Source: Candidatus Rifleibacteriota bacterium
GTDB taxonomy: Bacteria; Muiribacteriota; Ozemobacteria; Ozemobacterales; Ozemobacteraceae
Direction: 5' to 3'
Length of the DNA: 41,721 nucleotides
Assembly: GCA_012520995.1 (NCBI GenBank)
Contig: JAAYNI010000075.1
Location: 1-41,721, forward strand
Shown: positions 15,056-23,909 of the stretch, in pieces
Numbering within the stretch: position 1 is the first letter of the stretch
Layout: every line of letters starts with the position of its first letter
The notes under the pieces: generated by a model
Told to the model about the DNA's origin: nothing
What the model saw: only the letters and a program-made list of their open reading frames with translations
Databases searched by the model: none
Program-made: the position numbers and the translations under genes

Positions 15056-18003
15056 AAATACTTAGACTGAGATTCAAAAATATAAATTCTCTGAAAAACG
15101 AATGGATTATTGATTTTAGAGAACAGGCTTTTCAAGAAGAGACAATCTTTGCTATTACAGGTCCGACAGGTTCAGGAAAGAGCAGTATTCTGGACGCTCT
15201 TACTTTGGCATTTTTTGGCAGAACTCCACGACAGCAGAATGTCACCAAAAGCACAAATGAAGTCATGACCAGAGGCACTGCTGAATGCTTTTCAGAAGTT
15301 CTTTTCCAAAGCGGTGAAAACCAATATATGGTTTTTTGGAGTCAAAGAAGAGCCAGAAATAATGCTGAAGGCAACCTTCAACCCCCTCAGCATCAACTTA
15401 CAATCTATAATGGAGAATTTGACGGAAAAGAAATAGCCTCGGGAATCAAAAAGGTCGAAACAGCTTTAGAAAATATAGCAGGCATGAACTTTAAAAAGTT
15501 CACACGCTCCATTTTGCTGGCTCAAGGTGGCTTTGCTTCCTTTTTAACAGCAGAAAAAGACGATAAAGCTGAATTTTTGGAGCAGCTTACAGGCACTGAA
15601 ATTTATTCGGAGATTTCCAAGAAGGTGCACGAGCTTCATTCCAATGCTTTCAAAGAATTATCTCTAGCCGGTGCCAAGTTGGAATCCATCACTCTTTTAT
15701 CAGATGAAAAACTTGATGAGATAAATAAATCTATTTCCGAAAAAGAAGAAGAAGCTAAAAGCTATGAAAAAAAAATTCAAACCCTTACACTAAAGCTTTC
15801 TCTCTCTAAAGAAATAACTCAATTAATCACAAAAAGCGAAAAAGTCTCTATAGAAATCAAAGAAATAACCAATCTTCTTCCTGAGCTGCAAAAAACTAAG
15901 GAAACTCTGACAAAAGTATTAACTTCACATAAAGAGACTTTGCTTAAATTAAAAACTGATTTAAAACTGCAAGAACCAATTTTTAAAAAGGTTCGTGAAT
16001 TAGACAATCAGATAAAGAATGAAGAAAAACGCTGTGATGAGCTTGTAAAGACCTTAAGTGAAATTTCAGATAAAAAGAATTCTATCGAAAAGAATTTGCA
16101 AGCTGCTGAAAATAAGGCAATTAACACAAAAGAAGCTATTTCGGAATCATCAAATTTCTTGAAAGACTCCCCATCCATACCTGAACTAGAATCAATTCTC
16201 TTCAAATTTTCAAGCATGCTTCAAGAATTTGAAACCTCAAGGACTTCTCTTAATAACTTGAAAACAAAGAATGCCGAGCTTGCTAAAGAACTTTCAAAGC
16301 TACAGCAACAAGAGTCTTCACAAGAAAAACTCGTGGCTGAAGCTCAAGGTGAAGTCTCAGAAAAAATTCAAATGATATCTAATTTAAGAGAAGAAATTGA
16401 TAAAAATCTTGCGGGCAAATCCCCTGAAGAATACGGTCAAGAGCAAGACCTTCTGTACCGCAAACTCAGAGAAGCAAAAACGGTCACTAATCTTACGGAT
16501 GAAAGAGAGATGCTTGCCGAAAATACCCCCTGCCCTCTTTGCGGTTCAACAAACCATCCCTATAAAGAAACATCCTCTCTGTTGCCTAAAGAAGACCCTA
16601 TCATAGAACGACAAGGCGAAATAGCAAAAATTTTAGGTAAACACACCAGCTATTTGCTGCTTCTTGATAAATATCGAGAAGAGCGTTCAGCAGCTGCCGA
16701 TAAGCGGCAAAAACTTTCAGACTCAATTGCTGCGTCAGGAAAAGAAAAAGCTGCTTTAATCTCATCTATTGAGTTTCACAAAAACTCTGAAATAGAACTG
16801 CAAAAGGTGCATGAAACTGTAAAGCAGCGTCTTGCTGAAGAATCAGAAGCAGTAAGGGAGAAAATAAATTTGCCGGAAACTGCAAATTCCACGGAAAACC
16901 TTTTAAGCTGCTTGAGTGAGCTTAAACCTAAAATTGAAAATACAGAAAAGCGACTGCAAGCTTTGCAAAATGAAATGCAAGAAATAGAAAAACGACAAAC
17001 AGAGCTTGCAGCCAAAAAAACTATGCTTCAGCAGCAAGAAACTTCACAGAAAAACCTCCATACAGACTTTATAGAATCATCAAAGAAACTGAGAAAAGAA
17101 AGAGAAGAACTTTTTGAAGATAAAAATCCAGACACTCTAGAAGCTCTGAATAAAGAACAGATCGAAGAAAGTGAACGTCTCTGTGAAGAAACAAGCAAAA
17201 AATTTGAAGAAACAGACAAGAGTTTGCAAACCAATCAAACTTTATTGTCAGAAAAAAACAAGCTTTTAACCTCTTACGCAGATGAATTGTCGAAAAAACG
17301 TTCAGAGCTTGGAGATTTCCAAGAAAATGCCTCTGCCGAACTTGAACTCCAAGAGAAAAACTCTGCATTAAAGCTTATTCATAATCAAATAGGCGGATTG
17401 AAAGAGAAGCTTTCTCAAAATGAAAAAACAAAGATTAAATATGCTGAAATCACTAAAAACACAGAAAAACTGAATAAAAGATATCTGGATTTAAGTTCTT
17501 TACATGAGCTAATAGGCTCTGCTGATGGTAAAAAGTTCAGAATAATAGTCCAAGAAATGACATTTGCTTTGCTCGTACATTACGCCAATAACTATCTTGA
17601 GAAGTTTACTAAAAGATATTCACTGCAGGTTTCTGATAAAACTCCTTTGGATTTAGATGTTATAGATTATTTTCAGGCTGGCGAGCTCCGTCCAGTCTCA
17701 AATCTTTCCGGAGGGGAAAGTTTCTTAGTCAGCCTTGCATTGGCTCTTGGACTTTCTGATATGTCCAGTGAGAACGTGCGTCTGGAAAGTCTCTTCTTAG
17801 ATGAAGGTTTCGGCTCTCTTGATGCTGAATCTTTGGAAATAGCCCTGCAAGCTCTATTAAGCCTAAGAAACGAACAAAAGCTAATAGGAATAATCTCTCA
17901 CGTTTCCGCTATCCAAGAAAATTTACCCTTACAGATCAAAGTTGTACCATCCTCTTCCGGAGTTTCGGAGCTTAGCGGCGTTGGCGTAGAAAAAATATAC
18001 TGA
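15052..18003 (+). CDS. sbcC: DNA repair ATPase subunit SbcC (Rad50-type)
   Basis: The 983-residue SMC-like ATPase pairs with SbcD. Walker A is GPTGSGKSSILDAL (about 39-52). Long, Lys/Glu-rich coiled coils run from about residue 180 to 480 and from about 510 to 800. Between them CPLCGSTNHP (about 493-502) is the zinc hook with its paired cysteines. The C-terminal ATPase half has the signature LSGGESFLVSLALALGLS and Walker B LFLDEGFGSLD. All features needed for an active SbcCD complex are present. The gene overlaps sbcD by four bases and is followed by a 107-bp gap holding the speA promoter. Confidence 0.96.
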   Translation: MKILRLRFKNINSLKNEWIIDFREQAFQEETIFAITGPTGSGKSSILDALTLAFFGRTPRQQNVTKSTNEVMTRGTAECFSEVLFQSGENQYMVFWSQRRARNNAEGNLQPPQHQLTIYNGEFDGKEIASGIKKVETALENIAGMNFKKFTRSILLAQGGFASFLTAEKDDKAEFLEQLTGTEIYSEISKKVHELHSNAFKELSLAGAKLESITLLSDEKLDEINKSISEKEEEAKSYEKKIQTLTLKLSLSKEITQLITKSEKVSIEIKEITNLLPELQKTKETLTKVLTSHKETLLKLKTDLKLQEPIFKKVRELDNQIKNEEKRCDELVKTLSEISDKKNSIEKNLQAAENKAINTKEAISESSNFLKDSPSIPELESILFKFSSMLQEFETSRTSLNNLKTKNAELAKELSKLQQQESSQEKLVAEAQGEVSEKIQMISNLREEIDKNLAGKSPEEYGQEQDLLYRKLREAKTVTNLTDEREMLAENTPCPLCGSTNHPYKETSSLLPKEDPIIERQGEIAKILGKHTSYLLLLDKYREERSAAADKRQKLSDSIAASGKEKAALISSIEFHKNSEIELQKVHETVKQRLAEESEAVREKINLPETANSTENLLSCLSELKPKIENTEKRLQALQNEMQEIEKRQTELAAKKTMLQQQETSQKNLHTDFIESSKKLRKEREELFEDKNPDTLEALNKEQIEESERLCEETSKKFEETDKSLQTNQTLLSEKNKLLTSYADELSKKRSELGDFQENASAELELQEKNSALKLIHNQIGGLKEKLSQNEKTKIKYAEITKNTEKLNKRYLDLSSLHELIGSADGKKFRIIVQEMTFALLVHYANNYLEKFTKRYSLQVSDKTPLDLDVIDYFQAGELRPVSNLSGGESFLVSLALALGLSDMSSENVRLESLFLDEGFGSLDAESLEIALQALLSLRNEQKLIGIISHVSAIQENLPLQIKVVPSSSGVSELSGVGVEKIY

Positions 18004-18033
18004 CTATTACCTTTAATATTACTGTTTTTCTGA

Positions 18034-18101
18034 TATAATGCTGCTCAATTGTTATTTTGAATTGCGCTTTTGTCGCAGCATTTACTTTTGAAACTAGGAG
18101 G
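18034..18101 (+). promoter_or_regulatory. speA extended -10 promoter and Shine-Dalgarno
   Basis: TGATATAAT (TATAAT at 18034-18039) is an extended -10 element. A leader of roughly 65 nt follows, ending in a strong AGGAGG (18096-18101) nine bases before the speA ATG. Confidence 0.55.
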
Positions 18102-18110
18102 CCTCTGCAG

Positions 18111-20012
18111 ATGAGAAAATGGCGCATTGAAGATTCTGAAGAACTTTATAACATTCAAGGATGGGGAGCAGGCTACTTCAGAGTAAACGAACATGGACAT
18201 GTGGTTGTCACGCCTACCAGAGATCCTGAGCATGCAATAGATCTCAAAGAAGTAATTGACGATCTCAACCTTAAAGATATTTCTTGCCCAATTTTAATGC
18301 GTTTCCCCGACATTTTGGATGACAGAATAGAACAGATAGCTGAATGTTTCAAAAACGCATCTAAAGAATATGGTTTTAAAGGAAACTATCATACTGTTTA
18401 TCCGATCAAAGTAAATCAAGACAAGTCTGTAGTTGAAGAAATCGCAAGATATGGCAAAAAATTCAATTTAGGACTGGAAGCTGGTTCTAAACCTGAATTA
18501 CACGCAGTATTAGCTGTTATAGATGATCCTGATGCCTTGATAGTTTGCAACGGATACAAAGATGAGGATTTCATAGAATTGGCTCTTCTTGCCAGCAAAA
18601 TGGGCAAAAAGGTTTTCATTGTTGTTGAAAAGTTCAACGAATTAAGACTCACACTCAAACTTGCCAAAAACCACCAAATAGAACCCCATCTTGGTATCAG
18701 ACTCAAACTTGCTGCCTCAGGCAGCGGCAAATGGGAAGATTCAGGCGGAGACCAAAGCAAGTTCGGCCTTACTCCTAATGAGTTAATGGAAGCTATCAAT
18801 TACCTAATGTCTGAAGATAAACTCCACTGTCTTGAACTTATACACTGCCATCTCGGAAGCCAAATAACCAATATACGCAAAATTAAAAATGCTTTGCGTG
18901 AAACAGCCCAATTCTTTGTTCAAATGAACAAACTTGGTTGTAATGTAAGATACGTTGATATAGGCGGCGGCTTGGGTATTGATTATGACGGAACAAGAAG
19001 CACTGTTTCCAGCAGTATGAACTACTCTGTACAAGAATATGCCAATGACGCAGTTTCTGCTCTTTATGATGCCGCAGAGAAAAATGGCCTTGAGCACCCC
19101 CACATAATTACAGAATCTGGAAGAGCTATTACAGCTCATCATGCAGTATTAGTATTCAATGTTCTGGAAGCTACTGCTCCTCCTCGCACTCTCTATGAAG
19201 AGTTTAAACCTGAACCAGACGATCATGAACTAGTCAAAGACATGTGCACAGTCTTTGAAACTCTTTCTGATATAACTCTCTTTGAAGCTTGGCACGATGC
19301 TTTGCAACTACGCGAAGAAGCCTTGGATCTCTTCAGCTTGGGCATATTGGATCTTAAAGGTCGCAGCAAGATAGAATTGCTCTTCTGGAGCATAGCTTAT
19401 GAAGTCAGAGATCTGGCAAAAAATGCAAAACACCTTTTGGAAGAAAGCAATCAGCTTGATAAATTGCTTGCCAGCAAATATTTCTGCAATTTTTCTATTT
19501 TCCAGTCAGTTCCTGACTCTTGGGCGATAGATCAGCTTTTTCCTATAATGCCTTTGCACAGGCTGGATGAAAAACCTACAGAGAGAGCCACTATTCAAGA
19601 TATTACTTGTGACTCTGACGGAAAAATCGACAGATTCATAGGCTTAAGAACATTCAACAGCACCCTTCCCTTGCATCATCTTAAAACCTATGAAAACTAC
19701 TATTTAGGAGCCTTTATAGTAGGAGCTTATCAAGAAATTCTAGGCGATATGCACAATCTCTTCGGAGATACAAATGCTGTGCATTTGACTTTAAATAAAG
19801 ATGGCACCTATGAGGTTGACAAGATTATAGAAGGTGAAACAATTTCTGATGTTTTGGCATATGTTAATTATAACGCTAAAAAACTTGTCAGAACTATGGA
19901 AAGCTGGGTTTCAGCCTCGGTCAAATCAGGCAAAATCACCGTAAAAGAAGGCAAAGAATTCTTAGCTCTATATCGCTCTGGCCTTTACGGATATACCTAC
20001 CTTGAGGACTAA
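18111..20012 (+). CDS. speA: Biosynthetic arginine decarboxylase (SpeA)
   Basis: SpeA removes CO2 from L-arginine to give agmatine for putrescine and spermidine synthesis. The 633-residue protein is a fold-III PLP enzyme close in length to E. coli SpeA (658). It begins with WRIEDSEELYNIQGWGAGYF, typical of the family. HTVYPIKVNQ carries the PLP lysine, HCHLGSQI and DIGGGLGIDYDGT bind the cofactor phosphate, and DITCDSDGKID holds the catalytic cysteine. ATG 18111 is preferred to an upstream TTG in the same frame because AGGAGG lies at the right distance and the family N-terminus starts here. It is monocistronic, with its own promoter and a perfect hairpin terminator downstream. Confidence 0.96.
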   Translation: MRKWRIEDSEELYNIQGWGAGYFRVNEHGHVVVTPTRDPEHAIDLKEVIDDLNLKDISCPILMRFPDILDDRIEQIAECFKNASKEYGFKGNYHTVYPIKVNQDKSVVEEIARYGKKFNLGLEAGSKPELHAVLAVIDDPDALIVCNGYKDEDFIELALLASKMGKKVFIVVEKFNELRLTLKLAKNHQIEPHLGIRLKLAASGSGKWEDSGGDQSKFGLTPNELMEAINYLMSEDKLHCLELIHCHLGSQITNIRKIKNALRETAQFFVQMNKLGCNVRYVDIGGGLGIDYDGTRSTVSSSMNYSVQEYANDAVSALYDAAEKNGLEHPHIITESGRAITAHHAVLVFNVLEATAPPRTLYEEFKPEPDDHELVKDMCTVFETLSDITLFEAWHDALQLREEALDLFSLGILDLKGRSKIELLFWSIAYEVRDLAKNAKHLLEESNQLDKLLASKYFCNFSIFQSVPDSWAIDQLFPIMPLHRLDEKPTERATIQDITCDSDGKIDRFIGLRTFNSTLPLHHLKTYENYYLGAFIVGAYQEILGDMHNLFGDTNAVHLTLNKDGTYEVDKIIEGETISDVLAYVNYNAKKLVRTMESWVSASVKSGKITVKEGKEFLALYRSGLYGYTYLED

Positions 20013-20105
20013 TACAAAAAACTGCAGCAATTAAAATTATTTTAGAATTGACTAATTAACTTAACAACAGCTTGAATCTGTTGATAAATAACTAACGCCT
20101 TTATT

Positions 20106-20143
20106 AAAACTCAGATATTTATAAATATCTGAGTTTTATTTTA
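20106..20143 (+). terminator. Rho-independent-type terminator after speA
   Basis: A perfect 32-bp palindrome (20106-20137; arms AAAACTCAGATATTTA and its reverse complement) is followed by ATTTTATG. With A-run and T-run on its two sides it could work in both directions. Confidence 0.85.
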
Positions 20144-20217
20144 TGAAGGTTTGCAGAATTAAAAATCATTTTGCAGGATCCCATCCTTAAAAGGAAATAA
20201 TTAAATAAAAATAAAGC

Positions 20218-20246
20218 TTGTGCTTTTTTTCACAATGTGTTATTGT
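20218..20246 (+). promoter_or_regulatory. Putative promoter of the alcohol dehydrogenase gene
   Basis: TTGTGC (20218-20223), 17 bp and TATTGT (20241-20246) lie 57 bases before the ATG. It is a moderate match only. Confidence 0.4.
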
Positions 20247-20302
20247 TTTTTTGGCGTTCAGTGATAAAGCTGAATCGTTAATAAAAAATTAGGAGCATTC
20301 AT

Positions 20303-21367
20303 ATGATGAAAGGTTATGCAATGTTAAGCACCGGAAAAACAGGTTGGATTCAGAAAGAAAAACCTGTTTGTGGTCCGAAAGACGCAATAGTGCGCCCTTT
20401 GGCAGTCTCCCCCTGCACTTCTGACGTGCATACAGTATGGGAAGGCGCTCTTGGCGATAGACATAATATGATTCTTGGTCACGAAGGTTGTGGCGTAGTT
20501 GTAGAAGTAGGCGCTGCAGTTAAAGACTTTAAACCTGGCGACAGAATCATGGTTGCAGCTATTACCCCCGATTGGGATTCAATTGAAGCTCAAGAAGGTT
20601 ATGCCATGCACTCAGGCGGCATGCTTGCCGGTTGGAAATTCTCTAACTTTAAAGATGGCGTTTTCGGCGAATATTTCCACGTAAACGATGCAGACGGTAA
20701 CCTCGCTCATCTTCCCGATAATGTTACAGTCGAAGAAGCCTGCATGCTCTCCGACATGGTTCCCACAGGCTTTCACGGTGCTGAACTTGCTGACATCCAG
20801 TTTGGCGACACAGTTTTGGTCGTAGGTATTGGTCCCGTAGGTCTGATGTCTGTTGCTGCTGCCAATATGCGCGGCGCTTCCAGAATTATAGCAGTCGGCA
20901 CAAGACAAGTTTGCATTGATGCAGCTAAAGGATATGGAGCCACAGACTTTATCAGCTATAAAGACGGTCCCCTGGATGAACAGGTTCTTAAACTTACAAA
21001 TGGCAAAGGGGTTGACAAAGCTATTGTCGCAGGCGGCGGTGTAGAAACATTTGAACCTGTTATCAACGCCCTTAAACCAGGCGGAAAAATCGGCAATGTT
21101 AACTACCTTGGCGGCGGCGATTACATAAATATTCCCAGAGTTGGATGGGGTGTAGGAATGGGCCATAAACAGATTAACGGCGGCCTCATGCCTGGCGGAC
21201 GAGCACGTATAGAAAGACTTGCCCGACTAATTCAGTATGGCAAACTTGACGTTAATCCTCTTTTGACTCATAAGTTCGAAGGATTTGACCACATAGAAGA
21301 AGCTCTCTTCTTGATGAAAGACAAGCCCAGAGATCTTATTAAACCTGTAGTCGTTATCGAAAGATAA
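20303..21367 (+). CDS. Zinc-dependent, NADP-type secondary alcohol dehydrogenase
   Basis: The 354-residue protein closely resembles the NADP-dependent secondary alcohol dehydrogenases of Thermoanaerobacter brockii and Clostridium beijerinckii, with almost the same beginning (MKGYAMLSTGKTGWI) and length. Zinc ligands are visible: Cys in SPCTSD, His in GHEGCG and Asp in DMVPTGFHGAEL. The nucleotide site has GIGPVGLMSVA, then VGTRQ and, later, YKDG; Gly-Ser/Thr-Arg with the downstream Tyr is the NADP-selecting set in the T. brockii enzyme. The likely reaction is reversible reduction of ketones to secondary alcohols, an electron sink in fermentation. AGGAG lies seven bases before ATG 20303. It is monocistronic, with a strong terminator. 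The close similarity to clostridial enzymes suggests possible transfer. Confidence 0.93.
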   Translation: MMKGYAMLSTGKTGWIQKEKPVCGPKDAIVRPLAVSPCTSDVHTVWEGALGDRHNMILGHEGCGVVVEVGAAVKDFKPGDRIMVAAITPDWDSIEAQEGYAMHSGGMLAGWKFSNFKDGVFGEYFHVNDADGNLAHLPDNVTVEEACMLSDMVPTGFHGAELADIQFGDTVLVVGIGPVGLMSVAAANMRGASRIIAVGTRQVCIDAAKGYGATDFISYKDGPLDEQVLKLTNGKGVDKAIVAGGGVETFEPVINALKPGGKIGNVNYLGGGDYINIPRVGWGVGMGHKQINGGLMPGGRARIERLARLIQYGKLDVNPLLTHKFEGFDHIEEALFLMKDKPRDLIKPVVVIER

Positions 21368-21398
21368 TTATATACAATTCTTGTGTTCTAAAACATTA

Positions 21399-21436
21399 TG
21401 AAAGGGCGGCATAAAACCCGCCCTTTCTTGATTTTT
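21399..21436 (+). terminator. Rho-independent terminator after the alcohol dehydrogenase gene
   Basis: Perfect 10-bp GC-rich stem GAAAGGGCGG (21399-21408) and CCGCCCTTTC (21417-21426) with an 8-nt loop, followed by TTGATTTTTT. Confidence 0.93.
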
Positions 21437-21524
21437 TACGTAATTTTTCGTGTTTTCTTATTGAAAGGAAGGATGTGGATTCTAACATTTTCAGTTATCC
21501 ACTGCCCCCAACTTTCCACTGTTA

Positions 21525-21710
21525 TTAGGAGTGGCACATATCAAAGTCAGGGCAAGTGCCCTCAGCTGTTCGGCACTCCAAAAGTCCCGTAGTTTTTCCT
21601 TCACATGCAGTTCTCATCCCCATAACCCTTCTGGATTTGCGGTTAAGTTCGATCTTATTGTTTCTTAATTCTATTACTTCTTCTTCAGTAAGGCTTGACG
21701 GTCTCATCAT
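21525..21710 (-). CDS. Small 61-residue protein with four cysteines
   Basis: The frame begins with two ATGs (21710, 21707) after an AGGAG about eleven bases upstream of the first. It lies 36 bp downstream of the beta-CASP nuclease gene on the same strand, matching the spacing used elsewhere in this run. The N-terminal half is helical and charged (SLTEEEVIELRNNKIELNRK). The C-terminal half has cysteines at 36, 46, 53 and 59 (C-x9-C-x6-C-x5-C), which could bind zinc or a cluster. The family is not recognised. Coding status rests on position, ribosome binding site and composition; it could still be chance. Confidence 0.5.
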   Translation of the reverse strand: MMRPSSLTEEEVIELRNNKIELNRKSRRVMGMRTACEGKTTGLLECRTAEGTCPDFDMCHS

Positions 21711-21746
21711 TTGTATTTTATCTCCTGTTTGCTGTAAATAGTAAAT

Positions 21747-23312
21747 TTATTTTTCCAATTTTTTCAAAAAGCTTTCAAGCTTTTTGTAGCGTTTTTCTTC
21801 AGATTCTTCCGCTCGCATGTAGTCTGCAAGCTCAAGCATAAATCTTGCATAAAGATTGTGAGAGTCACTGAGAACAGGTGTTTCATGTTCTTTAAGAACA
21901 GATGTTTGAATGTCCAGAAGATTCACACTTTCAAACATGCTGGGAACAGAGGCGCTTATTTGATACTTTTCTTCTATAAGCTTTGCAAACTCTTCAGAAG
22001 CTTCAGACTCTCCATGAGTTACAAATATGTGTCCAGGCTTCTCCGGCATGGTCTCAATTTGCTCAAAAAGTTCAGTTTGATCTGCATGTCCGCTATAGCC
22101 GTCTATCTGGGTTATTTCAGCATTTACCTTTATTTCTTTTCCATTGATTCTAACAGTTTCTTCGCCATCTATAATCAATCTTCCAAGTGTGCCTTCTGCT
22201 TGGAAACCGACAAAAACAACTGTGTTGTTAGGGTTCCAAAGATTATGTATGAGATGATGTTTTATTCTTCCCGCATCGCACATGCCGTTTGCCGAGAGAA
22301 TGATAACACGGTCTCTTTCATTTAATGCCTTTGAATCATCAACGGAAGATGTAAAGCTGATATCAGAATGATCAAATATGTTACCTGTACCCTCTAATAC
22401 TTCAGTCGCTTCTTCATCATAATGATTAGGATACTTTATAAAAACCCGTGTAATTTCAGAGGCCAATGGCGAGTCTACTATTACAGGGATTGAAGATATT
22501 TGCTTGCGTTTTTTCAATTTGATTAAGTCGTAAATCAGGTCTTGTGTTCGTTCAAGAGCAAAGGCTGGAATAATAACCTTTCCGCCTCTTTCCTCAGTGC
22601 GATTTACAATTGCTGCAATATCAGCTAAACGCTTATCAGAGTCCACTTCTTCACGCGTTCTGTTTCCATAGGTGGATTCCATTACCAAAAAATCAGCTGT
22701 AGGGAATTTGTCAGGATCCTCAATTATGGGACGGTTTTCTCCTCCCATGTCTCCAGAGAATATAATAGATCTTTCTTCTCCCGATGAATTCTTCAGTTCT
22801 ATTTTAATAAAAGAAGAACCCAAGACATGCCCCGCCTCATAATATGTTGCTTTACAGCCTTTTGCAGGTTCAAAAGAAACATGCAATTTAACGGGTCTCA
22901 TAAGATTTAAAGCATTAGCAGCATCTGATTCGTCATAAATGGGTTCTACCGGCGGCAAACCTCTGCGCTCGTTTCTCTTGTTTTTCAGCATGACATCATA
23001 AACCTGAATTCTGGCTGAATCAGGCAACATGGCTTTGAGCAAATCTATGGTAACTTCAGTCGCATAGACTGGTCCCTTAAACCCCGCCTTTACAAGTTTA
23101 GGCAAAAGGCCTGTATGATCTATGTGAGCATGAGTTAATAAGACAAAGTCAATAGAAGCGGGATCAAAATAAAAATCCAGGTAGTTGTTTGTTCGCAAGG
23201 ACTTGCTGCCTTGAAACATGCCACAATCTACCAAGAAGTTTACATCGTCATAAGAAATTTTGTAGCAGGAGCCAGTTACACATTTAGCAGCTCCAAAAAA
23301 CGATATATTCAA
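21747..23312 (-). CDS. MBL-fold beta-CASP metallohydrolase (RNA-processing nuclease type)
   Basis: The 521-residue protein has a metallo-beta-lactamase core with zinc motif THAHIDHTG (60-68), YEAGHVLGSS and IFSGDMGGENRP, followed by a beta-CASP insert (MESTYGNRTREEVD, then IPAFALERTQDLIYDL) and the closing IDGYSGHADQTEL and FVTHGE motifs. This is the layout of CPSF73/RNase J-related nucleases that cut or degrade RNA. The closest type is the bacterial and archaeal YSH1-like group, not RNase J itself. The start is a TTG with GGAGG six bases upstream. The last 75 residues form a charged tail (EESEEKRYKKLESFLKKLEK). It follows the histone-like gene by 36 bp. Confidence 0.9.
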   Translation of the reverse strand: MNISFFGAAKCVTGSCYKISYDDVNFLVDCGMFQGSKSLRTNNYLDFYFDPASIDFVLLTHAHIDHTGLLPKLVKAGFKGPVYATEVTIDLLKAMLPDSARIQVYDVMLKNKRNERRGLPPVEPIYDESDAANALNLMRPVKLHVSFEPAKGCKATYYEAGHVLGSSFIKIELKNSSGEERSIIFSGDMGGENRPIIEDPDKFPTADFLVMESTYGNRTREEVDSDKRLADIAAIVNRTEERGGKVIIPAFALERTQDLIYDLIKLKKRKQISSIPVIVDSPLASEITRVFIKYPNHYDEEATEVLEGTGNIFDHSDISFTSSVDDSKALNERDRVIILSANGMCDAGRIKHHLIHNLWNPNNTVVFVGFQAEGTLGRLIIDGEETVRINGKEIKVNAEITQIDGYSGHADQTELFEQIETMPEKPGHIFVTHGESEASEEFAKLIEEKYQISASVPSMFESVNLLDIQTSVLKEHETPVLSDSHNLYARFMLELADYMRAEESEEKRYKKLESFLKKLEK

Positions 23313-23348
23313 AAAAAACCTCCGAAAGCTATGAAAGTAAAAAAATAA

Positions 23349-23888
23349 TTATTTAGATTTGACTACTTCTTCAGGCAATTTTTTATTTTTTGCATAAGTC
23401 AGCAATTTAAGATGTCTAAGCGGATGTTCTGTTTCAAAAACTCCCTTTTTATCGGTTTCATACTTAATTTTTATAATATCGCCTGAGGCATTCAGATACT
23501 TGGTTATCTTTACCGCTTTCCCTCCATCAGCAGCTTCAAAGGTTCGTGGAAGAAATGTAATTAAACCGTATTTGCTTTCACCCAAGTCATAAAGCTTTTT
23601 CTTCAGATCTGCAGACAACTTCTCATATTCTTCTTTAAAGATTGGAATATAGGTAGCCACAGGGCCAAAGTCGCCTTTATCAATTAAGCCTGCATAAGGT
23701 CTGGAAAAGTTATCTAATCCGAGCTTTCCAAATATTAACGTTATCTCTTCGCGACTTATAGGTTTAATTGCTTTTACCGCTGTTTTTTTTGCAGCAGTTT
23801 TTTTAGTTGCGGTTTTCTTTTTCGTAGTTTTTTTAGTTGCGGTTTTCTTTTTCGTAGTTGTTTTTGCTGCGGTTTTCTTTGTTGTCAT
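23349..23888 (-). CDS. Protein with histone-H1-like Lys/Thr/Ala tail and an unknown C-terminal domain
   Basis: The first 43 residues of this 179-residue protein are almost only Lys, Thr and Ala in repeats such as TKKKTATKKTTKKKTATKK, encoded by tandem DNA repeats (about 23765-23880). Such tails resemble eukaryotic H1 and bacterial Hc1/AlgP-type tails, which bind DNA or RNA without sequence preference. Residues about 45-179 form a separate globular part (REEITLIFGKLGLDN, SKYGLITFLPRTFEAADG) that I do not recognise. It sits between alr and a beta-CASP RNA nuclease, 36 bp from the latter. A nucleic-acid-binding role is likely; anything more is speculation. The repeats make length variation between strains likely. 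The ribosome binding site is weak. Confidence 0.75.
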   Translation of the reverse strand: MTTKKTAAKTTTKKKTATKKTTKKKTATKKTAAKKTAVKAIKPISREEITLIFGKLGLDNFSRPYAGLIDKGDFGPVATYIPIFKEEYEKLSADLKKKLYDLGESKYGLITFLPRTFEAADGGKAVKITKYLNASGDIIKIKYETDKKGVFETEHPLRHLKLLTYAKNKKLPEEVVKSK

Positions 23889-23909
23889 CTCTAGTATCCG
23901 TTCTATCTG

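Noticed and set aside
20612-21166. Minus-strand open frame of 184 codons inside the alcohol dehydrogenase gene
   Set aside because: It is antisense to a strongly conserved enzyme and has no domain signal.
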